From Haloterrigena turkmenica DSM 5511 (lineage in GTDB: Archaea; Halobacteriota; Halobacteria; Halobacteriales; Natrialbaceae), in NCBI RefSeq assembly GCF_000025325.1, contig NC_013743.1:1798001-1862000 (forward strand): a DNA stretch of 64,000 nucleotides, given 5' to 3'. Position 1 is the stretch's first letter. Every line of letters starts with the position of its first letter. The position numbers were made by a program, and so were the translations under genes. Under the pieces are notes generated by a model. That model did no database searches. It saw only the letters and a program-made list of their open reading frames with translations, and was not told the origin of the DNA. Positions 27,688 through 35,990 of this stretch are shown here, piece after piece.

Positions 27688-27829
27688 TGAGCGTTCTGCT
27701 ACCGTGGCAACGGGGATTTCCACCTCCTCCCCAGCCGATTCGCTCGCTCCCGCAGTCGCTCGCTCATCCCTCGCGCACTGTCGACGGCAGCCCTCACTGT
27801 CGTTCGGTCCGCCGACAGCGCGCGCCACC
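27688..27829 (-). repeat. Dispersed noncoding repeat, copy B (inverted)
   Basis: Read on the minus strand it begins GGTGGCGCGCGCTGTCGGC, has the core GCGAGGGATGAGCG (27761-27774 complement), then GAATCGGCTGGGGAGG, and ends GTTGCCACGGTAGCAGAACGCTC. It forms an inverted pair with copy A, about 80 bp apart. The 706-bp gap 27302-28007 otherwise contains no gene. Confidence 0.75.
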
Positions 27830-28007
27830 GCACCTCGGTGTCGCGTCTCGAGTCGATTGTGGCGTCTCGAGTGAGACGGCGGTTCCGCTCGTCTGTACGC
27901 GGAGGACACTCGCCGGAACCAGTTACAGTCGCAGTCGAAGCGGACGCGACTCGTCCGTGCGGACCGAGGTGTTTTTGATCGATCCACCCTAACGCCGAGA
28001 CAGACAC

Positions 28008-28694
28008 GTGCTGTCGGTTGAACTCCACACTCACTCGTCGCTGTCCTACGACGGCCGCGACCCGGTCGAACTCATCCTCGAACAGGCCGACGCCGTCGGG
28101 TTGGACGCGATCGCCGTCACCGACCACGACGAGATCGACGCGAGCCTCGAGGCCGCCGAACGCGCCGCCGACTACGGACTGCTCGGGATCCCCGGCATGG
28201 AGATCTCGAGCAAGGCCGGTCACGTTCTGGGCTTCGGCCTCGAGGAGGCCGTCCCGCCGGGACTCTCCTACGAATCGACGCTCGAAGCGATCTGGGAGCA
28301 GGGCGGTCTCGCGGTGATCCCCCATCCGTTCCAGGAGTCGCGCCACGGCGTGATGGCCCGCATCTCCCGCGAGGAACTCGCTCGGGGCGACGCCATCGAG
28401 GTCTACAACTCCCGGCTCCTGACCGGTCGCGCGAACCGACAGGCCGAACGGTTCGCCCGCGCCCGCGACCTGCCGATGACCGCCGGTAGCGACGCCCACA
28501 TCAGCGAGATGGTCGGCCAGGCCGTCACCCGCGTCGACGCCGAGGAACGCTCCGTCGACGCCGTCCTCGAGGCGATCCGCGAGGGTCGGACCACCGTCGA
28601 AGGGAAGCGGACGCCCTGGCACATCAGCTTCCGGCAGGCCGCCGGCGGCGTCACTCGCCGCGTCAGAAACACCATGCTCGGGCTGTTCCGATGA
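28008..28694 (+). CDS. PHP domain phosphoesterase
   Basis: 228 residues from a GTG start. Metal-binding motifs of the polymerase-and-histidinol-phosphatase fold are clear: HTHSSLSYDG (H7, H9), VTDHDE, GMEISS, VIPHPF and GSDAH. It probably hydrolyses a phosphate ester in the cytoplasm; the substrate is unknown. It overlaps the asparagine-synthase-like gene by 4 nt, so the two are coupled. The C-terminus has a basic helix (RQAAGGVTRRVRNTMLGLFR). Confidence 0.88.
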   Translation: MLSVELHTHSSLSYDGRDPVELILEQADAVGLDAIAVTDHDEIDASLEAAERAADYGLLGIPGMEISSKAGHVLGFGLEEAVPPGLSYESTLEAIWEQGGLAVIPHPFQESRHGVMARISREELARGDAIEVYNSRLLTGRANRQAERFARARDLPMTAGSDAHISEMVGQAVTRVDAEERSVDAVLEAIREGRTTVEGKRTPWHISFRQAAGGVTRRVRNTMLGLFR

Positions 28695-29854
28695 CGCTGC
28701 GCGGCGCCGCCCCCGAGACCGTCCGCACGGCCCTCGAGACCGGCGATCCCCTCCCCGGGACGAGCGGTTTCGCCGGCGAACTCGAGGGAACGCTCGTCCG
28801 GGACGTCCTCGGCCGCGTGCCGATCTACGTCGAGGCCGACGGTGAGGCCGACGCTCGAACCAAAAGCGACAGCGGGAGTCGCGAGTGGGCCTTCGAACCC
28901 GGCGCGCTCGAGACACCGGAGCTCCTTCCGGCGGGGACCGCGCTCGATCTCACAGTCCCCGACGCCGCGCCCGAGCGTCGCTGGACGCTGCCCGACCCGA
29001 CCCCAGAGAGCGACGAAACGGCAGCCCTCGAGGCCCTCACCGACGCGATCGAGACCGCTGCGACCGACGCGCTCGCTCCCGATCGAGAGATCGCCGTCGC
29101 CTTCTCCGGCGGCGTCGACTCGGCGCTGGTCGCCGAACTGCTGGACGCGCCGCTGTACGTCGTCGGCTTCTCCGACAGCCACGACGTCGAGGCCGCCCGG
29201 ACCGCTGCCGACGCGATGGGCCGGGAACTGACCGTCGTCGACCTCGAGCCGGCCGATTTGGAGCGAGCCGTCCCCCGCGTCGCCGCGGCGACCGGGCGCA
29301 CGAACGCGATGGACGTCCAGATCGCGCTGCCGCTGTACCTGGTCGGCGAGCGCGTCGCCGCCGACGGCTTCGACGCGCTGGCGGTCGGCCAGGGCGCCGA
29401 CGAGCTGTTCGGCGGCTACGAGAAGGTCGTCCGCCTCGATCACCGCGTCGACGCCGAGACGACCCGGGCCGCGGTCCGCGAGCAGATCGCCTCCCTGCCC
29501 GACCAGCTCCCCCGAGACGTCCGCGCGATCGAGGCGACCGGCCTCGAGCCGGTCGCGCCGCTCCTCCACGATACCGTCGTCGACGCGGCGCTGCGGCTCC
29601 CGGACTCGCTGCTGGCCGACGAGGACGAGCGGAAGCGCGCGCTTCGACGCGTCGCGGCCGGTTATCTGCCCGAGGAGGTCGTCTCGAGGGAGAAGAAGGC
29701 CGTCCAGTATGGAAGCCTTGTCGCCCGCGAACTCGACCGCCTCGCCAGGCAGGCCGGCTACAAGCGGCGCATCGACGACCACGTGACGAAGTACGTCCGC
29801 TCGCTGACGCCGGGCGTCGGGGCGCCCTCACCACCGACCGAAACCGAGTCCTGA
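28691..29854 (+). CDS. Asparagine synthase-related ATP-pyrophosphatase
   Basis: 387 residues. The PP-loop VAFSGGVDSALVAEL at about 136-150 and the later GQGADELFGGYEKV match the synthetase domain of asparagine synthase. The N-terminal glutaminase domain is absent; the first 110 residues are an unrecognised haloarchaeal extension. It probably adenylates a carboxylate and amidates it with ammonia or another donor. Coupled by overlap to the PHP gene, which may act on the same pathway. Confidence 0.82.
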   Translation: MTLRGAAPETVRTALETGDPLPGTSGFAGELEGTLVRDVLGRVPIYVEADGEADARTKSDSGSREWAFEPGALETPELLPAGTALDLTVPDAAPERRWTLPDPTPESDETAALEALTDAIETAATDALAPDREIAVAFSGGVDSALVAELLDAPLYVVGFSDSHDVEAARTAADAMGRELTVVDLEPADLERAVPRVAAATGRTNAMDVQIALPLYLVGERVAADGFDALAVGQGADELFGGYEKVVRLDHRVDAETTRAAVREQIASLPDQLPRDVRAIEATGLEPVAPLLHDTVVDAALRLPDSLLADEDERKRALRRVAAGYLPEEVVSREKKAVQYGSLVARELDRLARQAGYKRRIDDHVTKYVRSLTPGVGAPSPPTETES

Positions 29855-29927
29855 CTGTCTCGAGCGTTGATAGCTCACCGGACGAACGCTCTCGACGGCG
29901 GCCCTGCCTGCCGATTCCCAGCCAATC

Positions 29928-29935
29928 TATTTACA
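29928..29935 (+). promoter_or_regulatory. TATA box of the amphi-Trp gene
   Basis: TATTTACA is centred 27 nt before the ATG at 29958, a textbook leaderless spacing. Confidence 0.6.
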
Positions 29936-29957
29936 TCCGCTCGGTGGCCGTTCAGCC

Positions 29958-30212
29958 ATGGCTGAGAAAACCGCCAACGAACAGACCGTGACGCGAGAAG
30001 AGGCCGCGGACCTCGTTCAGGAGCTCGCTCGCGAGTTGCGAAACGAGGGCGCCGCCGAAGTACGAGTCGGGAACAAGATGCTGACGCTCTCGCCGACGCC
30101 CGAAGTCGAGTACGGGATCGAAGTCCAGGAGCGTTCGCCGATGCTCGGCGGGCCCCGAGAGGAGATCACGGTGACCCTCGAGTGGGAGGTCGAAGAAGAA
30201 CCGTCGCCGTAA
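29958..30212 (+). CDS. amphi-Trp domain protein
   Basis: 84 residues, highly acidic, filling the small amphi-Trp domain (EVRVGNKMLTLSPTPEVEYGIEVQERSP, then VTLEWEVE). The domain is widespread in haloarchaea; function unknown. It is monocistronic and convergent with the Mrp gene. Confidence 0.8.
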   Translation: MAEKTANEQTVTREEAADLVQELARELRNEGAAEVRVGNKMLTLSPTPEVEYGIEVQERSPMLGGPREEITVTLEWEVEEEPSP

Positions 30213-30289
30213 CCGCATCGCACGGACGTCCCGCACCGCATTGCGCGGGCGTTCCGAATCTCGAACGCCGACGTCGTTCGACCGAGCCG

Positions 30290-31381
30290 TTAGTCTTCGG
30301 TCTCGGTCGGCAGCTGGTTGTCCGGACCGCCCTCGACGTTGTCGGCGACGCGCTGTCGATTGGTCATTCCGACGCGGTCGGAGACGTCCGCGACGAGGTC
30401 CGAGAGGGTCTCCTGGACCTCGCTCGTCTCGTCTTTGACGAGCGCGCCCTCGCTGCCCTCGGCGCCGAAGTCGGGGTGGATCGGGATCTGAGCGAGCAGC
30501 GGCGTGTCGTACTTGTCGACGATCGTCTGTGCGCCCTCGGTGCCGAACAGGCCGTGCTGGTCGCCACAGGACGGGCAGATGAACGAACTCATGTTCTCGA
30601 CGACGCCCAATACGGGCGTGTCGTGCTTCTGGAACATCTGGATCCCCTTTCGGGTGTCGTCCAAGGACATCTCCTGGGGCGTCGTGACGACGACCGCGCC
30701 GGTCACCGGCATCGACTGCAGGAGGTTCAGCGTCGCGTCACCCGTCCCCGGCGGCAGGTCGACGACGAGGTAGTCGAGGCGACCCCACTCGACGCCCTCG
30801 AGGAACTTCAGCATGAACTTGTTGACCATTGGGCCGCGGAGAATCGCGGGGTCGTCCTCGTCTTCGGTCAGCATGCCCATGCTGATGACGCGGACGCCGT
30901 CCGAACGGGGCGGGACGATGTCTTCGTTCGGCGTGACGCCGGGCTCGCTCTCGGGCGGGAGGATCCGCGGGATGTTCGGCCCGTGGATGTCGGCGTCGAG
31001 CAGGCCGACCATCGCGCCGCGCTTCTCGAGGCCGGCCGCGATGTTCGCGGCGACCGTCGTCTTGCCGACGCCGCCCTTCCCGGAGGCGACGGCGATGACG
31101 TTGCGAACCCGCGGGAGGACCTCGTCGTCGAACCCGTGTTCCTCGCCGACGTGGGCCCGCAGATCCGCCTCGAGGCCGGCCTCGTCACAGACCTCGCGGA
31201 TCCGGTTGCCCAGCTCCATCTCGGCGGGCGCGTAGGGCGCGTTCAGCGCGAGGTCGATCCGCGCCGTTTCGTCCTCGATGCGGACGTCGTTGACCAGGCC
31301 GAGCGAGACGATATCCTCGCCGAGATCCGGATCCTCGATGCCCTCGAGTTTGATCTTGAGTTCGTGCTCTGTGATGCTCAT
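30290..31381 (-). CDS. Mrp/ApbC-type iron-sulfur cluster carrier ATPase
   Basis: 363 residues from MSITEHELKIKLEGIEDPDLG. An N-terminal MIP18/DUF59 domain (about 1-80) is followed by a deviant Walker A GKGGVGKTTVAANIA, DADIHGPNIPRIL, and Walker B YLVVDLPPGTGD. A CPSC pair (SFICPSCGDQHG) is the expected cluster-bridging site of the dimer. It transfers Fe-S clusters to apoproteins, such as the neighbouring four-cluster protein. The start at 31381 is where family similarity begins; a longer frame to 31714 overlaps the next gene. Confidence 0.92.
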   Translation of the reverse strand: MSITEHELKIKLEGIEDPDLGEDIVSLGLVNDVRIEDETARIDLALNAPYAPAEMELGNRIREVCDEAGLEADLRAHVGEEHGFDDEVLPRVRNVIAVASGKGGVGKTTVAANIAAGLEKRGAMVGLLDADIHGPNIPRILPPESEPGVTPNEDIVPPRSDGVRVISMGMLTEDEDDPAILRGPMVNKFMLKFLEGVEWGRLDYLVVDLPPGTGDATLNLLQSMPVTGAVVVTTPQEMSLDDTRKGIQMFQKHDTPVLGVVENMSSFICPSCGDQHGLFGTEGAQTIVDKYDTPLLAQIPIHPDFGAEGSEGALVKDETSEVQETLSDLVADVSDRVGMTNRQRVADNVEGGPDNQLPTETED

Positions 31382-31515
31382 AGCGGATGTTACTGCACGT
31401 AAGGCATCGGAACGGGATACGTGTGATGGTTCGATACTCGAGTCGCGCCGCTGGCGTCGATTTCCGTACCGGTTGAGGGGGTTGGGACACCGTACGGATC
31501 GATATCGCCGATCGC

Positions 31516-31800
31516 TTACTGCCCCGGTAGTTCGCCGAAGAAGACGAGCCCGAGTATCACCGTGAGAACGAGCATTGAGACCCACATCGACGTGGTAATG
31601 CCGACGAGATACGAGACGCCGAGCAGTCCCGTCCGCGTGTCGCGCGGGGTGCCGACGAACCACGCGACGAGCATCACGTAGATCGGGACCAGAATGACCG
31701 CGAAGATGATCCAAGTCCCCTCGTTAGCGAAGCCGGTCCAGCCCTGTGTCCCCCCGTAGCCGTGATAGAGGACCGTCGCCAGCGCGTCGACGAGCGTCAT
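31516..31800 (-). CDS. Small membrane protein of the Fe-S/NrfD module, paralogue 2
   Basis: 94 residues. After YHGYGGTQGWTGFANEGTW come two hydrophobic helices (about 30-50 and 66-90). It is about 60% similar by eye to the protein encoded at 31943-32245, so the pair arose by tandem duplication. It lies 142 nt after the first copy and may be read from the same transcript. Function unknown; by context it is a membrane subunit of the quinol-linked module. Confidence 0.75.
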   Translation of the reverse strand: MTLVDALATVLYHGYGGTQGWTGFANEGTWIIFAVILVPIYVMLVAWFVGTPRDTRTGLLGVSYLVGITTSMWVSMLVLTVILGLVFFGELPGQ

Positions 31801-31942
31801 AGGGGAGGTTTTCCGTTCGACGGGGTCGTGGTTTCCCCTGCCTGTGCATGGTTGTCATAGCACACTGCGCATCCGTCGCTCGCGGACGTCGATGACGAGC
31901 GAACCAAAAAAGCGAATCGCGAAATCGGAGCCTCGAGCGGTC

Positions 31943-32245
31943 TTACGGCCCGGGGGCGCCGATGGGTTCCGGCGCGCCGCCGTAGAAGACCAGCCCGATG
32001 ATCACGGTCAGCACGAACATGCCGATCCACATCGACGAGGTGAGCCCGACGAGGTAGGAGACGCCGAGCAGTCCGCTTTTCGTATCGCGGGGTTCGCCGG
32101 TAAACCACGCGACCAGCATGATGTAGACCGGGACCAGGATGATCGCGAAGATGACCCAGGTCCCCTCGTTGACGAACCCGGTCCACCCTTCGGTGCCGTT
32201 GTAGCCGTGGTAGAGGAGTTGCTGTGAGAGGCTCATCAGTGACAT
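31943..32245 (-). CDS. Small membrane protein of the Fe-S/NrfD module, paralogue 1
   Basis: 100 residues, with YHGYNGTEGWTGFVNEGTW and two membrane helices. The start codon overlaps the stop of the NrfD-like gene (TAATG), so translation is coupled. A second ATG three codons in is also possible. The tight overlap with nrfD argues for a physical subunit role rather than a separate job. Confidence 0.8.
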   Translation of the reverse strand: MSLMSLSQQLLYHGYNGTEGWTGFVNEGTWVIFAIILVPVYIMLVAWFTGEPRDTKSGLLGVSYLVGLTSSMWIGMFVLTVIIGLVFYGGAPEPIGAPGP

Positions 32246-33606
32246 TAGGCCTTCACCTCCGGTTCAGTAGCGTGTTCATCGTCCTCGCCGTGCTCGTGAT
32301 CGCCGCGCATGTGTTCGACGGCGTGGAGTTCGACCACGGGAACGAGCTTCGAGAGGTTGAGGAACAACAGCGCGACCAGACCGGCCGTCCCGGCGAGGGA
32401 CAGCCACTCGATGAGGCTCGGGAAGTACGTCCCGGGCGTCGCCGCGTAGATGTCGAACGTCGGATGCAGGAATCCTTCGACGACGAACAGGACCTTCTCG
32501 GTCAGCGTTCCCGTCAGGATGATACCGCTAGCGAGAAGCGCCCGTTTCTTGCTGAACAGCGACGGACGGATTCCCTGCAGGAAGATGAACACGAGCGTGC
32601 CGAACATCATCGTCATCGCGACCTGATAGGCCGGGTGCGCCATCTTCGCCTCGGCCGCTTTCTGGCTCGAAAGCGGCCCCATGAACACGCCGTTGAGGAC
32701 GGACTGGAGCTGGAACCACAGGAACAGCAGAGTGAAGAAGCCCAGCCACAGGAGCAGTCCGCGGAAAATGTCGTCAGTGATGATGTGCTCCCAGTCGTAG
32801 GCGCGGCGGAACGAGTAGGAGATGATCATCACGCCGCTGATCGCCGACATCAGCGCGATGCTGAGGAACATCGGTCCCTGAATGCCGCCGGACCAGGCGG
32901 GCATCGCCGGGAGCAGCGCGAACAGCCACGGAATGACGCCGCCGTGAAGCAGGAGCGGCGCCATGATGATGACCGCCGCTGCGAGCCACCAGACCATCCG
33001 GTCGATGACCTCGTCTTCACGCTCGGTGTAGCCGAGCGTCATCAGCTTGTAGACCGGCTCGAACATGTCGGGCAGATCGTCGCGCAGACGGCTAATGTCG
33101 TATCGAAGCGTCAGACCGAGATACGTTGCCGACAGCACGAAGTACGCCGTAATGACGGTCACGTCCCACACCAGCGGCGAGTTGTTGACCGTGATGTGAT
33201 AGTGACCCAGGACGCTCGTGACCATCCGGTCCGGGCGACCCATGTGGACCAGAATGTAGAACCCGGCTGCCGAGAGGCCACCGATCGTGGTCATCTCCGC
33301 GAGTCGGGCGATCGGCATGTATCGATCCATACCGAGCAGGCGAACGGCGGCCGAAAGGATGATCCCGCCGTGTGCCACACCGACCCACCAGATGAACGCG
33401 CCGATATACAGGCCCCAAGTCGAACCGCCGCCCGAGCCCCAGTCACCGAGGCCGGTGACGATCAGCCCCTTCTGGAGCTGGTACGCCCAGCCCACGAGGA
33501 AGGCCAGCAGCGCCAGGGAGGCGATACCGTACAGGATGAAGTATTTCTTCGTGAGGGTGTTGATCGGTCGGAGGATGTCCTCCTCAGTGGGCAGTTTCGT
33601 GCTCAC
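32245..33606 (-). CDS. NrfD/polysulfide-reductase-type quinol-interacting membrane subunit
   Basis: About 453 residues with eight or more hydrophobic helices of the NrfD family, which binds quinone and hands electrons to a Fe-S partner. I chose the GTG at 33606 because it overlaps the upstream stop (GTGA); a GTG at 33615 in the same frame is an alternative. Both partners, the Fe-S protein upstream and a small membrane protein downstream, are coupled by overlap. No molybdopterin catalytic subunit is near. Confidence 0.85.
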   Translation of the reverse strand: MSTKLPTEEDILRPINTLTKKYFILYGIASLALLAFLVGWAYQLQKGLIVTGLGDWGSGGGSTWGLYIGAFIWWVGVAHGGIILSAAVRLLGMDRYMPIARLAEMTTIGGLSAAGFYILVHMGRPDRMVTSVLGHYHITVNNSPLVWDVTVITAYFVLSATYLGLTLRYDISRLRDDLPDMFEPVYKLMTLGYTEREDEVIDRMVWWLAAAVIIMAPLLLHGGVIPWLFALLPAMPAWSGGIQGPMFLSIALMSAISGVMIISYSFRRAYDWEHIITDDIFRGLLLWLGFFTLLFLWFQLQSVLNGVFMGPLSSQKAAEAKMAHPAYQVAMTMMFGTLVFIFLQGIRPSLFSKKRALLASGIILTGTLTEKVLFVVEGFLHPTFDIYAATPGTYFPSLIEWLSLAGTAGLVALLFLNLSKLVPVVELHAVEHMRGDHEHGEDDEHATEPEVKA

Positions 33607-35261
33607 AGCGACCACCCGACGTCACCGACGGTCCCTTCGTCAAGGATCTCCTGACGTTTGTCGACCAGATCCACCTCGGAGCCGTCCGAGCGCTCGTACG
33701 AGATATCACTGTACGTCGACGGCCCCTCGACCTGATGGGCTTCCGGACCGGGTTCCTGGCCGATGTACGTGATGTTCGGATGCGTCCCGATGTCTTCGAG
33801 CAGCTTGAACTTCGAACTCGGGTTGCCGGCGAACTCCCGGAGCCGAGCGTTGGCGTCGTCTTCTTCGCCGTCTCCGAGTCGCAGTTCCGTCAGCACCTCC
33901 TCGCTCTCGAGGTCGACGTACTGTTCGAGCGCATTGAGGGACTCGAGGATCGTCTCTTCGCCCTCGAGGATGCTGTTGTTCTCCTCGTCGCCGGATTCGA
34001 GCCCCTCGCTGGCGAGACCGATCGCCTTCATGATGCTGACCACTTCAGCATCGAGCTCGAGTTCCTCGTTCTCGAGCGCGGTCTGGAGGTCGTCGCCCTC
34101 GCTGAGCTGCTCGTTGATCGTCGACGGGTCCGGCACGCCGCCTTTAATCTCGATGATCGCGCGGCTTTTGCTCGGGTGCTCGCCGTGCTGATACGCGTCG
34201 CTGCGCTCGTCTTTGACGTTGCCGAACTGGATCGCGTTCGGCGGACAGGCGCGCTCACAGGCGGTCGTCCCGACTCTGTCCTCGCCCTGTCGGCCGTCCT
34301 GCATCGACGGACACATCGTACACTTGCTCATCGTCCCGCGGGGTGAGCGACTGTCGACCCACCGTTCGGTGCCGTTTTCGTACTCGGCGTGGGTAATCTC
34401 TTTGGGGTCTTCACCGTTCTCCCCGCTGATCTCCTCGTGGGCCACGTCGGGTTCGTCCCACTGGAAGTAGTTGACGCCGTAGGGACAGGCGACCTGACAG
34501 TAGCGACAGCCGATACAGACGTCGTAGTCGGTCAGCACCAGACCGTCCTTGTCGCGGGTGTGACGGGCCGTGGTCGGACACACCTTCTCACAGGGGGCGT
34601 CCGTACAGTGCTGACACGGCCGAACGAGCATATTGTGGTCGCTCGTTCCGCCGACGATGTTGTCGGGCGCCGGAGAGCCGCCGGACGTGAGCTCGTCCTC
34701 GAAGGCCATGACGTACATCCAGTTGACGCCCTGGTCCAGATCGTTCTCGCTGGCACAGGCCTCCATACAGGAGAGACAGCCGTCACAGCGCTCGAGGTCG
34801 ATAGTCATCCCCCACTGGAGATCCTCGTTCTGCTCGGCCTGGGAGCCGCCACCGTGGCCTTTCTCGGCGAGCGAGGGTTGGCCGTCGACGGTGCTACCGA
34901 ACGCACCCATGCCGACGGCGGCCGCGCCGACCCCCATTTTCTTCATGACGTCGCGGCGACTCTCCTCGCTGTCGCCGTCGAACGCAGAGAGCATGCGGGA
35001 GACGGTCCCCTTGGCTTCCTCCTGGGCCGCTTCGAAGGCCTCCTGGGTGGGACGCTGGTCCTCGCCGAACTCCTCCATCACGTCGTCGTGATACATCTCG
35101 TGGAACTCGGCTTCGGAGAGCTCGCCCTTCGTGACCCGCATCGCGTCCTGGGCCATCTGCATACCGAGATCCGTATCGTACTCGGTATCGTCGAGCATCT
35201 CCTCGAGCTCGCCCTCCCACTCCTGACCGAGCGGGTGGAATGATTCGTCGTCCGTGCTCAT
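33603..35261 (-). CDS. Four-[4Fe-4S] electron-transfer protein with internal Tat motif
   Basis: 552 residues. Cysteine sets C159/162/165/169, C216/219/224/228, C249/252/255/259 and C314/317/335/339 match the four clusters of DmsB/NrfC-type subunits. An SRRDVMKKMG twin-arginine motif with a hydrophobic stretch lies at 101-122, preceded by a 100-residue acidic helical extension, so the Tat-like segment is internal. The C-terminal 170 residues are acidic and helical with no known domain. It probably works with the NrfD-like subunit to move electrons to or from menaquinone. The terminal donor or acceptor is not encoded here. Confidence 0.87.
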   Translation of the reverse strand: MSTDDESFHPLGQEWEGELEEMLDDTEYDTDLGMQMAQDAMRVTKGELSEAEFHEMYHDDVMEEFGEDQRPTQEAFEAAQEEAKGTVSRMLSAFDGDSEESRRDVMKKMGVGAAAVGMGAFGSTVDGQPSLAEKGHGGGSQAEQNEDLQWGMTIDLERCDGCLSCMEACASENDLDQGVNWMYVMAFEDELTSGGSPAPDNIVGGTSDHNMLVRPCQHCTDAPCEKVCPTTARHTRDKDGLVLTDYDVCIGCRYCQVACPYGVNYFQWDEPDVAHEEISGENGEDPKEITHAEYENGTERWVDSRSPRGTMSKCTMCPSMQDGRQGEDRVGTTACERACPPNAIQFGNVKDERSDAYQHGEHPSKSRAIIEIKGGVPDPSTINEQLSEGDDLQTALENEELELDAEVVSIMKAIGLASEGLESGDEENNSILEGEETILESLNALEQYVDLESEEVLTELRLGDGEEDDANARLREFAGNPSSKFKLLEDIGTHPNITYIGQEPGPEAHQVEGPSTYSDISYERSDGSEVDLVDKRQEILDEGTVGDVGWSL

Positions 35262-35416
35262 GCTGTTAGAACACCTCTGGACGAGAATCCGTACGATGCA
35301 AAGCGATTACACGCCGACACGCACGTCAATATGGTCATATATGGATCCTCTACACCGGACTCACAACTAGACGACGTTGAAATATAGAGCCGATTTCCAT
35401 CGCGTGAGAATCGACG

Positions 35417-35428
35417 CGAATATGTTCG
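35417..35428 (+). promoter_or_regulatory. CGAAYRYRTTCG element with TATA box, no adjacent gene
   Basis: CGAATATGTTCG fits the palindrome seen before the nearby cupin, HTH-10 and DUF2249 genes. A good TATA box (AGTATAATAC, 35431-35440) follows within 8 nt on the plus strand, predicting a transcript start near 35461. No start codon or frame fits there; it may make a small RNA or a long leader for the cupin gene. The surrounding 399-bp gap 35262-35660 holds no supported gene. Confidence 0.5.
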
Positions 35429-35608
35429 TGAGTATAATACGCGACTTAATAGCTGTTACTTGTGCTGGCCTGCATTCCGAATCGGGTAGTAGTATAGACG
35501 GCTGATATGACGGGTGTCGAAATCCCTCGAAAACTCCGCAAGAGTTTCTCGAGTCGGATCGAGTTCGTCGCAGCTCGCAGTCGGGATACCGGCCGGGATA
35601 TGGACTCC

Positions 35609-35620
35609 CGAACCTGTTCG
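35609..35620 (+). promoter_or_regulatory. CGAA-N4-TTCG operator before the cupin gene
   Basis: CGAACCTGTTCG begins 52 nt before the cupin ATG at 35661. It keeps both CGAA/TTCG half-sites of the element in the neighbouring promoters, with CT at the centre. Confidence 0.55.
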
Positions 35621-35660
35621 CGCCAGCCCTCACGGGCCTCCGTCCCGTCGAGACGACCGT

Positions 35661-35990
35661 ATGACCGATACCGATCAACTGGCGACGCGGACGGAACGCC
35701 GACGCCTCGACGACCTCGAGGAGACCCCCCACGCTCACGTGTTCGACGGCGAGCCGCGGACGGTTCGACTCGAACTCGCCGCCGGCGAGGGGGTGCCGGC
35801 GCATCGACATCCCGAACGGACCATCGTCTGCCACGTCCTTAAGGGAACTCTCGAGATACGACTCGGTGACGAGGAGTACGTGCTCGAGGCGGGAGAACTA
35901 CTCAAATTCGACGGGCGACAGGAGATCGCGCCCGAGGCCCGAACCGACGCGACGGCGCTGCTCGTGTTGGCGCCCAGAGCCGACGACTAA
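35661..35990 (+). CDS. Small cupin-fold protein
   Basis: 109 residues forming a single cupin barrel: PAHRHPERTIVCHVLKGTLEIRLGDEEYVLEAGELLKFDGRQEIAPEA, with the His-x-His metal site of the first motif. The role is unknown; small cupins of this sort often sit with DUF2249 genes in haloarchaea and may sense or bind a metal or small ligand. The ATG at 35661 was preferred to 35514 because the fold starts there and the operator is placed relative to it. It overlaps the 3' end of the convergent regulator by 4 nt. Confidence 0.8.
   Translation: MTDTDQLATRTERRRLDDLEETPHAHVFDGEPRTVRLELAAGEGVPAHRHPERTIVCHVLKGTLEIRLGDEEYVLEAGELLKFDGRQEIAPEARTDATALLVLAPRADD

Noticed and set aside
27302-28007. Transposon or insertion sequence in the repeat-rich gap
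   Set aside because: No transposase-like frame, no clear target duplication and no terminal inverted repeat within a single copy; the repeats are better described as dispersed noncoding elements.
35507-35660. Short plus-strand frame from ATG at 35507 after the orphan promoter
   Set aside because: The start is about 45 nt past the predicted transcript start, the frame is basic and Ser/Arg-rich, and it runs out of frame into the cupin gene.
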